Origin: an uncultured Paracoccaceae bacterium
GTDB taxonomy: Bacteria; Pseudomonadota; Alphaproteobacteria; Rhodobacterales; Rhodobacteraceae
NCBI GenBank assembly: GCA_943787985.1
Contig: CALSOO010000008.1
Span: forward strand, 7,501 to 71,500
Length of the DNA: 64,000 bases
Reading direction: 5' to 3'
The position numbers and the translations under genes are program-made. How positions within the stretch are numbered: the stretch's first letter is position 1; each line of letters starts with the position of its first letter. The notes below the pieces were generated by a model. That model saw only the letters and a list, made by a program, of their open reading frames with translations, made no database searches and was not told the DNA's origin. Shown here one piece after another: positions 27,248 to 37,122 of the stretch.

Positions 27248-28603
27248 TCAAAATCCTTCACTTAAAATCGAAGGCTCACGGCGGCCCGGGCATTGGACGC
27301 GCGCACAAACGCGACAGTTTGATCCAACTTCAACAATTTGCTCCTCAGACCTGCCCGCATCGGCGACATCGGGCACAATCAACATCATCCCCTGCATCAA
27401 CGGTTGCACATTATACTCCAGCGCATGGCGCTGTTCCGCAAATGCAAAACACGTGAAGGTCGCCGCATTGCGCCCGACCTGGCGCACGCGCTGAACACGG
27501 ACGCTCCCCGGAGCGGACAGCGCATCAAACATCGGCCACAGGGGGCATGCAGCCCCGAACCTTGGCACAGCAAAGCGGTTCACAGGCTTGCGGAACACCA
27601 AACTGCCTGCGCGGTCACACACAACAAACCCTGCGGTCAGGCTGGGAAGGCTCGCCAACCGGCGCAGTATCACGGACGGTGCAAGCGAGAACCGGCGGGC
27701 CAGGGCAAGAGGATCCAGCACCCCCTGCCCCACCGCCACGGACAGCGCGCTCAGCTTGAGCAACCGAGCATCGCTGCGGGTTTGCTCCAACACCCCGCGC
27801 GCCAGATGTTTGCTGGCCATGGACCCAAGTTGCGGGGCGTCGGTGATCAACTGCTCCACATCGGCCACTCCCGCTTCCAGATCGGGGAAGGAATAGCCGT
27901 TATGATGCAGGAAGGAATCCACTTCCTCTTGGGGGGAGCTTGCCACCTCTGCGCCCTCGGCCCCGTCATCCGCATCCGCATCCAGATATCCTACCAACGC
28001 TTTTGAACTGTCGGACAATCGACGGCTGTCTTGATCCATATTGGCGTGAAAGCGGTTGCGCCACTCGTCACTCAGGTCCTTGTTCTCTGCCAGAATAGAA
28101 GCGGTAGAGCGAATAGCTGCCGCCGTCGACAAAAGCTCGTGCAAGGACGCGGCCAATTGCGGATCATGCGCCAGTCGGTCCGTCAGTGATTCTACGGTAC
28201 GCTCCAAGGCGCCAACGCGGCGATGCGCATTGGCCAGCACCTGGGCCCAGCCCGGAAAACGCCCCGCAAACTCGTCAGCGCGCTCAAGTTCCGCCGCAGG
28301 CATGGGCGTTCCAACGGCGGCCTCGCGCAAAGTCGCAATCAATGCGGCTTCCGCCCCTTCACTCAGCGAAGCAGGCTCAACCCCGAGGGCGCGGGCAATA
28401 TTAAGCAGAAGTTTCCCACCGATTCTGCGCCGATTGTGCTCGATAAGGTTAAGATACGAGGCTGAAATTCCGATTTCGCGGGCCAAATCAGCCTGACGCG
28501 TGCCAACCATGGTGCGTCGCTCCCGAATGCGACTGCCTGTTAAACCTTCTCTTGCCACGACAATTCCTTGCGTTAATTCCGCGTTTTCAACAACTTTCTG
28601 CAT
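27248..28603 (-). CDS. ScfR-type (RamB/PccR-like) short-chain fatty acyl-CoA regulator
   Basis: The 451-residue protein has an N-terminal XRE HTH (GSRIRERRTMVGTRQADLAR; ISASYLNLIEHNRRRIGGKL). A long effector region follows, with the DUF2083 C-terminal signature CRVCARVQCPGRREPSIL. ScfR regulators sense acyl-CoA esters and activate propionate, acetate or related assimilation genes in alphaproteobacteria and actinobacteria. It is divergent from the Liv transporter and lies upstream of the receiver gene, so it could control either. The first Met at 28603 gives a full-length product. Confidence 0.85.
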   Translation of the reverse strand: MQKVVENAELTQGIVVAREGLTGSRIRERRTMVGTRQADLAREIGISASYLNLIEHNRRRIGGKLLLNIARALGVEPASLSEGAEAALIATLREAAVGTPMPAAELERADEFAGRFPGWAQVLANAHRRVGALERTVESLTDRLAHDPQLAASLHELLSTAAAIRSTASILAENKDLSDEWRNRFHANMDQDSRRLSDSSKALVGYLDADADDGAEGAEVASSPQEEVDSFLHHNGYSFPDLEAGVADVEQLITDAPQLGSMASKHLARGVLEQTRSDARLLKLSALSVAVGQGVLDPLALARRFSLAPSVILRRLASLPSLTAGFVVCDRAGSLVFRKPVNRFAVPRFGAACPLWPMFDALSAPGSVRVQRVRQVGRNAATFTCFAFAEQRHALEYNVQPLMQGMMLIVPDVADAGRSEEQIVEVGSNCRVCARVQCPGRREPSILSEGF

Positions 28604-28640
28604 CGCGGCATAAAAAACTTTACAACACGCGCAGCCAGAT

Positions 28641-28658
28641 TGTGCAAATATTTACAAA
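28641..28658. promoter_or_regulatory. candidate ScfR-type operator half-sites
   Basis: TGTGCAAA (28641-28648) and TTTACAAA (28651-28658) resemble the TTTGCAAA half-site described for PccR, with one mismatch each. The spacing is 2 bases, not the 4 recalled for PccR. They lie in the divergent promoter region between scfR and the Liv gene cluster, so they might serve autoregulation or control of the transporter. Confidence 0.35.
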
Positions 28659-28789
28659 ATAATCGTGTTTTTCAAGGGGGTTGTTGCGCAATTTACTTCA
28701 ATCGCGCGATAACGGCTTTGCATGAAAAATGCGTGCGCATGTCGGGCGGAGGAGGTCAGGTGTGCGTTTCTCAAACATGGAGGATATTT

Positions 28790-30133
28790 ATGTCCAATTC
28801 TAACCTCACACGCCGCGGCCTTCTTAAGACCGGTGCGATTGCTGGTGCAGGCCTCGCCGTTCCGACTTATCTGAGCGCTGATGGCCACGCCTACACAAAC
28901 GCCCCACAAGGCGCGACTGTTACACTTGGTTTCAACGTTCCACAATCTGGTCCTTACGCGGACGAAGGTGCAGACGAACTGCGCGCCTACGAACTGGCTG
29001 TTGAGCACCTCAACGGTGGCGGCGACGGCGGCCTTTTGAACACGTTCTCGTCCAAAGCTCTCAAGGGCAACGGGATCCTCGGCAAAAAAGTCGAATACGT
29101 TACAGGCGACACGCAGACAAAATCCGACGCTGCACGCGCGTCTGCAAAATCCATGATCGAAAAAGACGGCGCTGTGATGATCACAGGCGGTTCGTCTTCA
29201 GGTGTGGCTGTTGCGGTTCAAGCGCTGTGCCAAGAAGCCGGCGTTATCTTCATGGCGGGTCTGACCCACTCCAACGACACAACGGGTAAAGACAAGCGGG
29301 CCAATGGCTTCCGTCACTTCTTTAACTCTTACATGTCCGGCGCGGCCCTCGCGCCCGTTTTGGCGGCGAACTACGGTACAGACCGTAAAGCGTACCACCT
29401 GACAGCGGACTACAACTGGGGTTACACCACAGAAGAAGCGGTGCGCTCCTCCACAGAAGCGCTGGGCTGGGAAACTGTTAACGCAGTGAAAACACCACTG
29501 ACACAAACAGACTTCTCTTCCTACATCGCGCCTGTTCTGCAGTCCGGTGCCGACGTTCTGGTTCTGAACCACTACGGCGGGAACATGGTCAACTCCTTGA
29601 CCAACGCTGTTCAGTTCGGCCTGCGCGACAAGCTCGTCAACGACAAGAACTTCGAAATCGTTGTTCCATTGTACTCTCGCCTGATGGCGAAGGGTGCGGG
29701 CGCCAACGTTAAGGGCATCTTTGGCTCTACAAACTGGCACTGGTCCCTGACGGATGAGGGCTCCAAAGCCTTCGTTAAATCCTTCGGCACCAAATACGGC
29801 TTCCCACCATCACAGGCGGCACACACATGCTACGTTCAGGCGTTGCTGTATGCGGATGCATGTGAGCGTGCGGGCACGTTCAACCCTTGTGGCGTTGGCG
29901 AAGCGCTCGAAGGCTTTGAATTCGACGGCATGGGCAACGGCAAAACGCTGTACCGCGCTGAAGATCACCAGTGCTTCAAAGACGTCCTGGTTGTGAAGGG
30001 TAAAGAAAACCCGACATCAGAGTTTGACCTCCTCGAAGTCGTGGAAGTTACACCAGTTGAGCAAGTGACATACGCACCTGACCACCCACAAGTGGCCGGC
30101 GGTTCCCTGGGTACATGTAACCCAGGCGCATAA
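28790..30133 (+). CDS. ABC transporter substrate-binding protein (LivJ-type, Tat-exported)
   Basis: The 447-residue periplasmic binding protein starts MSNSNLTRRGLLKTGAIAGA, a twin-arginine signal (TRRGLL) with a hydrophobic stretch. The type I binding fold follows (VTLGFNVPQSGPYADEGADE; GGSSSGVAVAVQALCQEAGV). ATG 28790 was chosen because a GGAGG sits 6-10 bases upstream and the Tat signal begins here. It heads the permease and ATPase genes that follow. The substrate is likely an amino acid, urea-like compound or short acid; the sequence does not settle it. Codons are strongly biased toward C-ending preferred codons, consistent with high expression. Confidence 0.9.
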   Translation: MSNSNLTRRGLLKTGAIAGAGLAVPTYLSADGHAYTNAPQGATVTLGFNVPQSGPYADEGADELRAYELAVEHLNGGGDGGLLNTFSSKALKGNGILGKKVEYVTGDTQTKSDAARASAKSMIEKDGAVMITGGSSSGVAVAVQALCQEAGVIFMAGLTHSNDTTGKDKRANGFRHFFNSYMSGAALAPVLAANYGTDRKAYHLTADYNWGYTTEEAVRSSTEALGWETVNAVKTPLTQTDFSSYIAPVLQSGADVLVLNHYGGNMVNSLTNAVQFGLRDKLVNDKNFEIVVPLYSRLMAKGAGANVKGIFGSTNWHWSLTDEGSKAFVKSFGTKYGFPPSQAAHTCYVQALLYADACERAGTFNPCGVGEALEGFEFDGMGNGKTLYRAEDHQCFKDVLVVKGKENPTSEFDLLEVVEVTPVEQVTYAPDHPQVAGGSLGTCNPGA

Positions 30134-30145
30134 GCGTAACACTCT

Positions 30146-30178
30146 GAGGGCGGGAGACACTTCCGCCCTCTTCTTTCT
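30146..30178 (+). terminator. hairpin after the binding-protein gene
   Basis: GAGGGCGG and CCGCCCTC form an 8-bp stem around a 9-base loop, followed by TTCTTTCT. It could be a partial terminator that lowers transcription of the membrane genes relative to the binding protein, as is common in ABC operons. A second G/C-rich hairpin (GGCC-AGAAAA-GGCC) follows. Confidence 0.6.
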
Positions 30179-30282
30179 CGGCCAGAAAAGGCCGGTTTTC
30201 CATTATTTTCGGCCAACACTGGTCGGTCATTTTGAGGTTGGTCCATTCTTGGCCGATCTCTTCGTTTCATGAGGGTGGCACC

Positions 30283-31314
30283 ATGGACGCAATCGTCTTG
30301 CAAATTCTAAACGGTTTGGACAAAGGCTCCGCTTATGCGTTGATCGCCTTGGGCCTGACCTTGATCTTTGGCACGTTGGGGGTCGTGAACTTCGCCCACG
30401 GCGCATTGTTCATGATCGGCGCGTTCTGTGCCGTCACGCTCAGCCGTATTTTGAACTGGAGCTATACGGTCATCGATGAATCGCAGACTGACTTTCTGGG
30501 CAACCCCCTCAAAGTCGATGTGCCATACGTCCACGACTGGTTCGGCGTTCAAACAGGCGACACAATTATCGACTGGGCCGTGCCGCTGTCCATTATCTTT
30601 TCCATTCCTGTCATGATCGCGATTGGCGTGATCATGGAGCGCGGTTTGATCAAGCACTTTTACAAACGCCCACATGCGGACCAGATCCTTGTGACTTTCG
30701 GGCTGGCGATCGTGCTTCAGGAAATCATCAAATACTACTACGGGGCCAACCCCATCCCGACACCAGCCCCGGAGGCTTTTGCCGGTTCGTATGATTTTGG
30801 CGCGATGTTGGGCTTTGATGCAAACACCATCATCTACCCCTACTGGCGCCTTGTGTATTTCGCCTTTGCTGCTGTGATCATCGGCGCAGTCTTTGCGTTC
30901 TTGCAGTTCACCACCTTCGGGATGGTTGTCCGCGCCGGCATGGCAGACCGTGAAACCGTTGGGTTGCTGGGTATCAACATCGACAAGCGCTTTACGATCA
31001 TGTTCGGGATTGCGGCAGCGGTCGCGGGTTTAGCGGGGGTCATGTATGCCCCGATCAACTCCCCGAATTACCATATGGGCATGGACTTTCTGGTGCTCAG
31101 CTTCGTCGTGGTTGTTGTGGGTGGCATGGGCTCACTCCCTGGCGCGGTGCTTGCCGGCTTCTTACTCGGCATCCTCGAGAGCTTCGCCTCGATGTCCATC
31201 GTCCTGGAATTCATCCCAGGTATCAACCAGATCATCATCTACTTGGTGGCTATCATTATTCTGCTCACACGGCCGCGTGGTCTTATGGGCCGCAAAGGCG
31301 TGATGGAGGACTAA
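30283..31314 (+). CDS. branched-chain amino acid-type ABC permease, LivH subunit
   Basis: The 343-residue membrane protein belongs to the LivH family. It has about 8-10 helices, the N-terminal [20 protein letters not shown], the segment [13 protein letters not shown] and the C-terminal signature [20 protein letters not shown]. The start 30283 (MDAIV) has the normal length; a frame start at 30232 was rejected. It is followed by livM with 4 bases between. Confidence 0.92.
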   Translation: MDAIVLQILNGLDKGSAYALIALGLTLIFGTLGVVNFAHGALFMIGAFCAVTLSRILNWSYTVIDESQTDFLGNPLKVDVPYVHDWFGVQTGDTIIDWAVPLSIIFSIPVMIAIGVIMERGLIKHFYKRPHADQILVTFGLAIVLQEIIKYYYGANPIPTPAPEAFAGSYDFGAMLGFDANTIIYPYWRLVYFAFAAVIIGAVFAFLQFTTFGMVVRAGMADRETVGLLGINIDKRFTIMFGIAAAVAGLAGVMYAPINSPNYHMGMDFLVLSFVVVVVGGMGSLPGAVLAGFLLGILESFASMSIVLEFIPGINQIIIYLVAIIILLTRPRGLMGRKGVMED

Positions 31315-31318
31315 ATCA

Positions 31319-32518
31319 ATGCTCGGACTTTCTAAAAAAGACACTTCATTGCTGATCATCGTGTGCATTCTCGCGCTGTTCGCTCCTTTCATCCTCAACC
31401 CCTTCCCTGAAGGGTCCGCCATGGCGCAGTTCAACGCGGGCTACCCCGACTTGATGCAACGTCTGGTGATCTTCGGGATCTTCGCAATCGGGTTCAACAT
31501 TCTGTTCGGCCTCACAGGTTACCTGAGCTTCGGGCACGCTGCCTTTCTGGGTGTCGGATCCTACGCCGCAATCTGGATGATGAAACTGCTGACCATGAAC
31601 GTGATCCCTGCGATTGTTGTCTCGATCATTGTGGCGGGCGCATTCTCTTTGCTGGTGGGTTGGATCTCCTTGCGCCGCTCGGGCATCTACTTCTCCATCC
31701 TGACACTCGCGTTTGCGCAGATGTCGTATGCTTTGGCCTATTCGGTGCTGACGCCCATCACCGGTGGTGAAACAGGGTTGCAGCCGAAATACACAGACCC
31801 GCGCATCTTTGACCGCGCGCTGGAGCAAGGGGAATCTGCCCGTGCCAACCTGTTTGGGCTGCAAATGAACTCCAGCGCAGAACTCAGCGTCGGGAACTGG
31901 TTGTTTACGTTCAATGCAGGCTACTATCTGGCAGCTATTGTAATGATCGTCGCCTTCTACATGTCGATCCGCATCTTCCGCTCACCGTTCGGGCTGATGT
32001 TGCGCGCGGTGAAGTCCAACCAGAACCGGATGAACTACACTGGCATGAACTCCAAACCCTATACGCTGGCAGCCTTTGTCATCTCTGGCATGTATGCGGG
32101 ACTTGCAGGCGGTTTGCTTGTGGCAATGGACACCCAAGTGGGGGCGGAACGGATGTTCTGGACCGCTTCGGGTGAAGTTGTTCTGATGACGATCCTCGGC
32201 GGCGCCGGTACTTTGATCGGACCAGTGCTGGGCGCGGGTTTCATCAAGTACATGGAAAACATCGTCTCGAAAATCAACAAAGGTATTCTGGAACAATGGT
32301 TTGCCTTCCTTCCCGACGGGATCGAAGACCTCCTGATCACACTTGTCTACCCTTTCATCGGCAAAGGCTGGCACCTCACACTTGGCATGATCTTTATGCT
32401 GGTTGTGATCTTCCTGCCCGGTGGCTTGGTTGAAGGCGGACAACGCGTGGCGGCCATGTTCCGTCGCAAGAAGTCCAACCCAGAAACGCCTGACGGCAAA
32501 ACGACTCCAGCAGAGTAA
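31319..32518 (+). CDS. branched-chain amino acid-type ABC permease, LivM subunit
   Basis: The 399-residue LivM-family membrane protein shows [36 protein letters not shown] and [18 protein letters not shown], the typical ABC contact helices. It completes the permease with LivH and is followed by livG after 11 bases. The C-terminus is longer and charged ([19 protein letters not shown]). Confidence 0.92.
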   Translation: MLGLSKKDTSLLIIVCILALFAPFILNPFPEGSAMAQFNAGYPDLMQRLVIFGIFAIGFNILFGLTGYLSFGHAAFLGVGSYAAIWMMKLLTMNVIPAIVVSIIVAGAFSLLVGWISLRRSGIYFSILTLAFAQMSYALAYSVLTPITGGETGLQPKYTDPRIFDRALEQGESARANLFGLQMNSSAELSVGNWLFTFNAGYYLAAIVMIVAFYMSIRIFRSPFGLMLRAVKSNQNRMNYTGMNSKPYTLAAFVISGMYAGLAGGLLVAMDTQVGAERMFWTASGEVVLMTILGGAGTLIGPVLGAGFIKYMENIVSKINKGILEQWFAFLPDGIEDLLITLVYPFIGKGWHLTLGMIFMLVVIFLPGGLVEGGQRVAAMFRRKKSNPETPDGKTTPAE

Positions 32519-32529
32519 GGAACAGAACA

Positions 32530-33291
32530 ATGGGTATCCTTGAAGTCAAAAATGTCGGTAAGCGCTTTGGCGGTCTGCAAGCACTGGGCGACGTGAACCT
32601 CAGTGTGGCAGAGAACTCAGTGCACGCGATCATCGGGCCAAACGGGGCAGGCAAATCAACGCTGTTGAACTGTCTGGTCGGGTTGCTCATTCCGGACACG
32701 GGGTCCGTCATGTTCGACGGGCAGTCCGTGCTGGGACGCAAACCTTACGAAATCAACCAGATGGGGATTTCGCGGGTGTTTCAAACACCGGAAATCTTTG
32801 GCGACCTGAGTGTGATGGAAAACATGATGATCCCGTGCTTTGCCAAACGGGACGGCGCGTTTCAACTGAGTGCGTTCAAAAACATGATGGATGACAAAGA
32901 GATCATCGAAAACGCAGAAGCCATGTTGGAAGACATGAACATGGCCGACAAACGCGAGATGCATGGTGCGGCCCTGTCACGCGGGGACAAACGCCGCCTT
33001 GAAATCGGGATGTGCCTGTCCCAACAGCCGCGCTTGTTGCTTCTGGACGAGCCGACAGCAGGCATGGCGCGCGCCGACACCAACAACACAATCGATCTGC
33101 TCAAACAGATCAAAGAGGAACGCGATATCACAATCGCTATCATCGAACATGACATGCATGTTGTGTTCAGCCTCGCGGAGCGGATCACCGTCCTTGCACA
33201 GGGCACCCCTCTTGTTGAAGACACGCCTGATAACATCAAAGGTCACCCCAAGGTGCGCGAAGCGTATCTGGGCGAGACCCAAGCGGCGTAA
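32530..33291 (+). CDS. Liv-type ABC ATPase (LivG subunit)
   Basis: The 253-residue ATPase has Walker A GPNGAGKST, signature segment LSRGDKRRLEIGMCL, which is a variant of LSxGxQR, and Walker B LLLLDEPTAGM followed by H-loop IEHDMHVV. It powers transport with LivF. The ALSRGDKRRLEIG spelling is normal for LivG. Intact and 11 bases from livF. Confidence 0.93.
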   Translation: MGILEVKNVGKRFGGLQALGDVNLSVAENSVHAIIGPNGAGKSTLLNCLVGLLIPDTGSVMFDGQSVLGRKPYEINQMGISRVFQTPEIFGDLSVMENMMIPCFAKRDGAFQLSAFKNMMDDKEIIENAEAMLEDMNMADKREMHGAALSRGDKRRLEIGMCLSQQPRLLLLDEPTAGMARADTNNTIDLLKQIKEERDITIAIIEHDMHVVFSLAERITVLAQGTPLVEDTPDNIKGHPKVREAYLGETQAA

Positions 33292-33302
33292 GGAAAATAA
33301 AA

Positions 33303-34040
33303 ATGGTAAACAACGCAAACCAAGCCTCGACCGCGCCCGCCTATCTCTCGGTATGGGACCTGCATGCCTATTACGGCGAAAGCTACATCGTCCAAGGTGT
33401 CAGCTTTAACGTTCATGAGGGTGAAATCCTTGCTCTTTTGGGGCGGAACGGGGCCGGAAAAACCTCGACCCTGCGCTCCATCGCGCGCTTGGGCGATCCA
33501 CAGGTGACGCACGGCGAAATCTGGCTGGACCACAAACCCCTGCACAACATGTCCAGCTATGAAGCGGCCCAAGCCGGCCTTGGTCTCGTCCCCGAAGACC
33601 GTCGGATCATTCCGGGCCTGACGGTGGAAGAGAACCTGAAACTGGCGCAAATCGCACCGCCTATCGGCTGGTCGCTGGACCGGTTGTACGAATTGTTTCC
33701 ACGCCTCGGCGAGCGACGCGCCCAGGAGGGGGTGACCCTTTCGGGTGGTGAGCAGCAAATGCTCTCTATCGCGCGGGCATTGGCACGCGACATCAAAGTT
33801 CTGTTGCTGGATGAACCTTATGAAGGGCTGGCACCTGTTATCGTGGACGAGATCGAAAAAACGCTCGGCATCATCAAAGCCCAAGGGATCACGACAATCA
33901 TCGTGGAACAAAACGCTGTGCGCGCTTTGAAACTGGCTGACCGGGCGGTGATTCTAGACACTGGGGGAATCGTTTTCGACGGATTGGCCTCTGAGGTTCT
34001 CGAAAACGAAGAGCTGCGCGCGGAGTACTTGGCGATTTAA
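33303..34040 (+). CDS. Liv-type ABC ATPase (LivF subunit)
   Basis: The 245-residue ATPase has Walker A GRNGAGKTS, signature LSGGEQQMLSIARAL, Walker B VLLLDEPYEGLAP and H-region IIVEQNAVRAL (Gln at the switch, usual for LivF). It ends the operon, immediately before a strong terminator. Confidence 0.93.
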   Translation: MVNNANQASTAPAYLSVWDLHAYYGESYIVQGVSFNVHEGEILALLGRNGAGKTSTLRSIARLGDPQVTHGEIWLDHKPLHNMSSYEAAQAGLGLVPEDRRIIPGLTVEENLKLAQIAPPIGWSLDRLYELFPRLGERRAQEGVTLSGGEQQMLSIARALARDIKVLLLDEPYEGLAPVIVDEIEKTLGIIKAQGITTIIVEQNAVRALKLADRAVILDTGGIVFDGLASEVLENEELRAEYLAI

Positions 34041-34064
34041 TTTCGGACGCACTACCAAGGCGAG

Positions 34065-34094
34065 AAAACCGGCCCTCCAAGGCCGGTTTTTTTA
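34065..34094 (+). terminator. rho-independent terminator of the liv operon
   Basis: AAAACCGGCC and GGCCGGTTTT form a perfect 10-bp stem with a 6-base loop, followed by TTTT. Confidence 0.9.
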
Positions 34095-34208
34095 CGTCAA
34101 TTGACCAAGAAAATGGCAATCTTTTCAGTTTTGGAAACAATCCTCTAAAATGGTGGTCAGGCCCATAAAATTAAGGCGATTGCGTCAATTGTATTTTGGG
34201 GAAAACAA

Positions 34209-35441
34209 ATGCCTATTCAGATCGATATTGTCACGACCGCTGTTAACGCAACACCATTCATCGCCGTCACCGGAACATTTGATGCAGCCTTTGCTGTAAC
34301 GGGCGGCGTCACGACAGAAGATTTCCGCATTTCCGGCGCAGACACAGAATTCTTTGTCAGCGGAACACTTGTGGGGGACGTCATTTCTTTTGGGGACTCA
34401 TCTGCATTTTTGACCAACACGGGAAACATCTTTGGCGCAGATAGCCAAATCCGCTTGTTGGGCACGCAAACACATATTGTTGTGAACACGGGCACCATGG
34501 AAGCTTCGGTACAACTCGGCAGCGGCGCAGGCGTTATTGCGAACACCGGCCTGATGCTCGGGGACGTGCGGATGGGCGGCGGGGAAGATGTGTTCCTCAA
34601 CGCTTTGCTCAATGATCCAGAAGCCGCGGGCACCATCTTCGGCTCCGTGAACATGGGGTCTGGTGATGACTTGGTTCAAAACGCCGGGCAAATGGGACAA
34701 GTGTTCCTTGGCACAGGGAACGACGTCTACACCGTGGTGACGGCAATTGAAGATCCAACCGACAACTTCGACAATGCAACGGCAACGGCAGACATGGTTT
34801 TGGGCGGCGCTGGCAACGACGAGATGTATGGCGGGGCAGCAGACGATCTGTTTTACGGCAACGCCGACCACGACCGCATGAATGGCCATAACGGTAACGA
34901 TGTCTTGATCGGAGGTCAGGGCAACGACACCATCCGCGGTGGCAACGGTGATGACCGGATCAACGGTAACAGTTCCAAAGACAACCTGCTGGGCGGCAAC
35001 GGTGATGACACAATCAACGGCGGCTCAGGCCAGGATCGGATCGTTGGCGGAAAAGGCGACGATCGCCTTGTCGGTGGATCTGGAACCGATGTGTTTGTGT
35101 TCCGTGGCGACAGCGGTTCAGATGTTATCACTGACTTCAAAGTCGACTCAGAAGTGATCGAACTTGAAATTGTCTCTCAAGGGTCCGAGTTCGGAGCGCC
35201 AACAGGATGGTACGGCGACGCGGACGTGCTGGACTTTATCACCTATGCAGATGGTAACGCTGTTCTGGACCTCAGCGGGCTATATAGCACGTTCAACGAC
35301 CTCTACGGCTCGGATGTATTGTCCAACAAGGACGGCATCGAAATTACATTCCTCAATGTCGCAGAGGACAGCCTGACAGGTGACAACTTCTTGACACCTC
35401 AAGACATCTTCCCGATCGAGTTTTACGAAGTAGCACTCTAA
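34209..35441 (+). CDS. RTX (hemolysin-type calcium-binding) secreted protein
   Basis: The 410-residue protein has an N-terminal half made of degenerate short motifs (NTGNIFG, NTGTMEAS, NTGLMLGDV, then LGTGNDVYT). The RTX block at about residues 195-295 carries GGAGNDEMYGG, GGQGNDTIRGG, GGNGDDRINGN, GGNGDDTINGG, GGKGDDRLVGG, which folds with calcium. It closes with a serralysin-like TDVFVFRGDSGSDVITDFKV, typical of type I secretion substrates. No ABC exporter is adjacent. It starts with MPIQIDIVTTAVNATPF, lacking a Sec signal, which fits type I secretion. Confidence 0.88.
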   Translation: MPIQIDIVTTAVNATPFIAVTGTFDAAFAVTGGVTTEDFRISGADTEFFVSGTLVGDVISFGDSSAFLTNTGNIFGADSQIRLLGTQTHIVVNTGTMEASVQLGSGAGVIANTGLMLGDVRMGGGEDVFLNALLNDPEAAGTIFGSVNMGSGDDLVQNAGQMGQVFLGTGNDVYTVVTAIEDPTDNFDNATATADMVLGGAGNDEMYGGAADDLFYGNADHDRMNGHNGNDVLIGGQGNDTIRGGNGDDRINGNSSKDNLLGGNGDDTINGGSGQDRIVGGKGDDRLVGGSGTDVFVFRGDSGSDVITDFKVDSEVIELEIVSQGSEFGAPTGWYGDADVLDFITYADGNAVLDLSGLYSTFNDLYGSDVLSNKDGIEITFLNVAEDSLTGDNFLTPQDIFPIEFYEVAL

Positions 35442-35483
35442 AAACTATGCGGGACGGTGGGCGGGGCGTCTTGAGCAGCAGGC

Positions 35484-36959
35484 TCAAGAGCGCCGTACCA
35501 CGTCCCGCAATTCAGTCTTCAAAACCTTGCCGTAGTGGTTCTTCGGCAAGGCGTGCAAAAAAACATAGGCTTTAGGTGCTTTGAAACGGGCAATGTTGGC
35601 GCGACACAGACTGTCCAGTTCAGACACCCCGACATCCCCAACGACACAGGCTACAACCTCTTCGCCCCAATCGGCGTGGGCGCGGCCAACGACGGACACT
35701 TCCTGAACAGCCTCGTGTTGCAACAACACCTCTTCAACCTCACGCGGATAGACGTTGGAGCCACCACTGATGATCACATCTTTGGAGCGGTCTTTGAGCG
35801 TCAAATACCCCTCAGGATCCAACACGCCCACATCACCCGTCATCAACCAGCCATCACGCAAAGCCTGCGCCGTGGCATCCGGACTGCGCCAGTACCCGGG
35901 CATAACAGGGGCACCGCGCACCATGACCTCTCCCTGTGCCCCGACAGGCAGCGCGCGGCCGTCCCCATCTCCGATACGCAGCTCAACACAAGACTGTGCC
36001 CGCCCGACAGACCCCAACCGATGCCGCCACTCGGAATGACCCGCATCCGCAATGTCGGCACGCGACAGGCAAGTGATGGCCATCGGGCACTCACCCTGAC
36101 CATAAATTTGCACAAAGACGTCGCCAAACACATCACGCGCCTTGATGATATCGGCCACATACATCGGCCCACCTGCGTATACGACAGTGCGCAACCCGGC
36201 ACCATCACGGCCCCCGGCTTCGGCATATGCGCTCAGGCGGGTCACCATCGTCGGGGCTGCAAACATATGGGTGCTGCCGAAATGGGCTGCCAAGTCCAAC
36301 ACTTCCGACGGATCAAATCCACCAGAAGCGGGCACGACGTGGCGCGCCCCTTTCTGAACATGCATGACGCTGTACAATCCGGCGCCGTGGCTCATCGGAG
36401 CAGCATAAAGCGCCGCGTCACTTTCACGGACCGGATCAACATCGGCGTGATAACTCTGCGCCATCGCCATCAACATGCCATGCGTGATTTGCACGCCCTT
36501 GGGACGTCCAGTCGTGCCAGAGGTGTAAAACAACCATGCGAGTTCCTCGGGCGCGCGCTCTGTTACGTCGCAGGGCGCCGCCAGGGGCATACCTTGCGAA
36601 ACATCCACACAAGGCACGCCAAAGCCGGTGTCGCCCTGCACACGCGTCACGATGAACGCCACATCCGCATTTTCAACAATGTAGGCGACCTCACGAGAAT
36701 GCAGCTTTGCATTGATGGGCACCGCAACCGCACCAGCATACCAAATCCCGAACAAAGCCACCAAATAATCAGGAGCATTGGGCATAAAGATCGCGACACG
36801 GGCGCCGCGCCCAACGCCTTGGTCGCGCAACCATCCCGCAAATCCGGCAGCCCGTTGCGCAAACTGGCCATAGTCAGCAACCTGCTTGGTGCCACAAAAC
36901 AACGCAGGACGGTTCGGCAAATGTGCCGCACTTCTGTGCAACCAAAGACCCAAATTCAT
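35484..36959 (-). CDS. acyl-CoA ligase (AMP-binding family)
   Basis: The 491-residue enzyme activates a carboxylic acid through an acyl-adenylate. It shows the P-loop YTSGTTGRPKGVQITHG, the AGGP/YGQGE substrate region (IYGQGECPMA), the TGDVGVLDPEGYLTLKDRSKD A8 hinge core, and Lys in the C-terminal domain (KNHYGKVLKTELR). The specificity cannot be read from sequence. It lies convergent with the RTX gene, separated by a G/C-rich inverted repeat at about 35446-35510. Confidence 0.9.
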   Translation of the reverse strand: MNLGLWLHRSAAHLPNRPALFCGTKQVADYGQFAQRAAGFAGWLRDQGVGRGARVAIFMPNAPDYLVALFGIWYAGAVAVPINAKLHSREVAYIVENADVAFIVTRVQGDTGFGVPCVDVSQGMPLAAPCDVTERAPEELAWLFYTSGTTGRPKGVQITHGMLMAMAQSYHADVDPVRESDAALYAAPMSHGAGLYSVMHVQKGARHVVPASGGFDPSEVLDLAAHFGSTHMFAAPTMVTRLSAYAEAGGRDGAGLRTVVYAGGPMYVADIIKARDVFGDVFVQIYGQGECPMAITCLSRADIADAGHSEWRHRLGSVGRAQSCVELRIGDGDGRALPVGAQGEVMVRGAPVMPGYWRSPDATAQALRDGWLMTGDVGVLDPEGYLTLKDRSKDVIISGGSNVYPREVEEVLLQHEAVQEVSVVGRAHADWGEEVVACVVGDVGVSELDSLCRANIARFKAPKAYVFLHALPKNHYGKVLKTELRDVVRRS

Positions 36960-37122
36960 TGCCCCACCCCGCCTGTTTCAGTTGGCCCTATCCTTCACGG
37001 GAAAACCCGTCTTTCATTCACCGCATCACGGTGCTTTCCTTAGGTCAACCCTTGCCCTATAAACGTCCCGCAATACTAAAGGCGCTGGGACAAGCGCCAT
37101 CTGGGAAAAGGCTGAGACCATC

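Noticed and set aside
35535..37043. Plus-strand 502-codon frame antisense to the acyl-CoA ligase
   Set aside because: The opposite strand encodes a complete AMP-binding enzyme; the codon pattern of the plus frame is a mirror of it.
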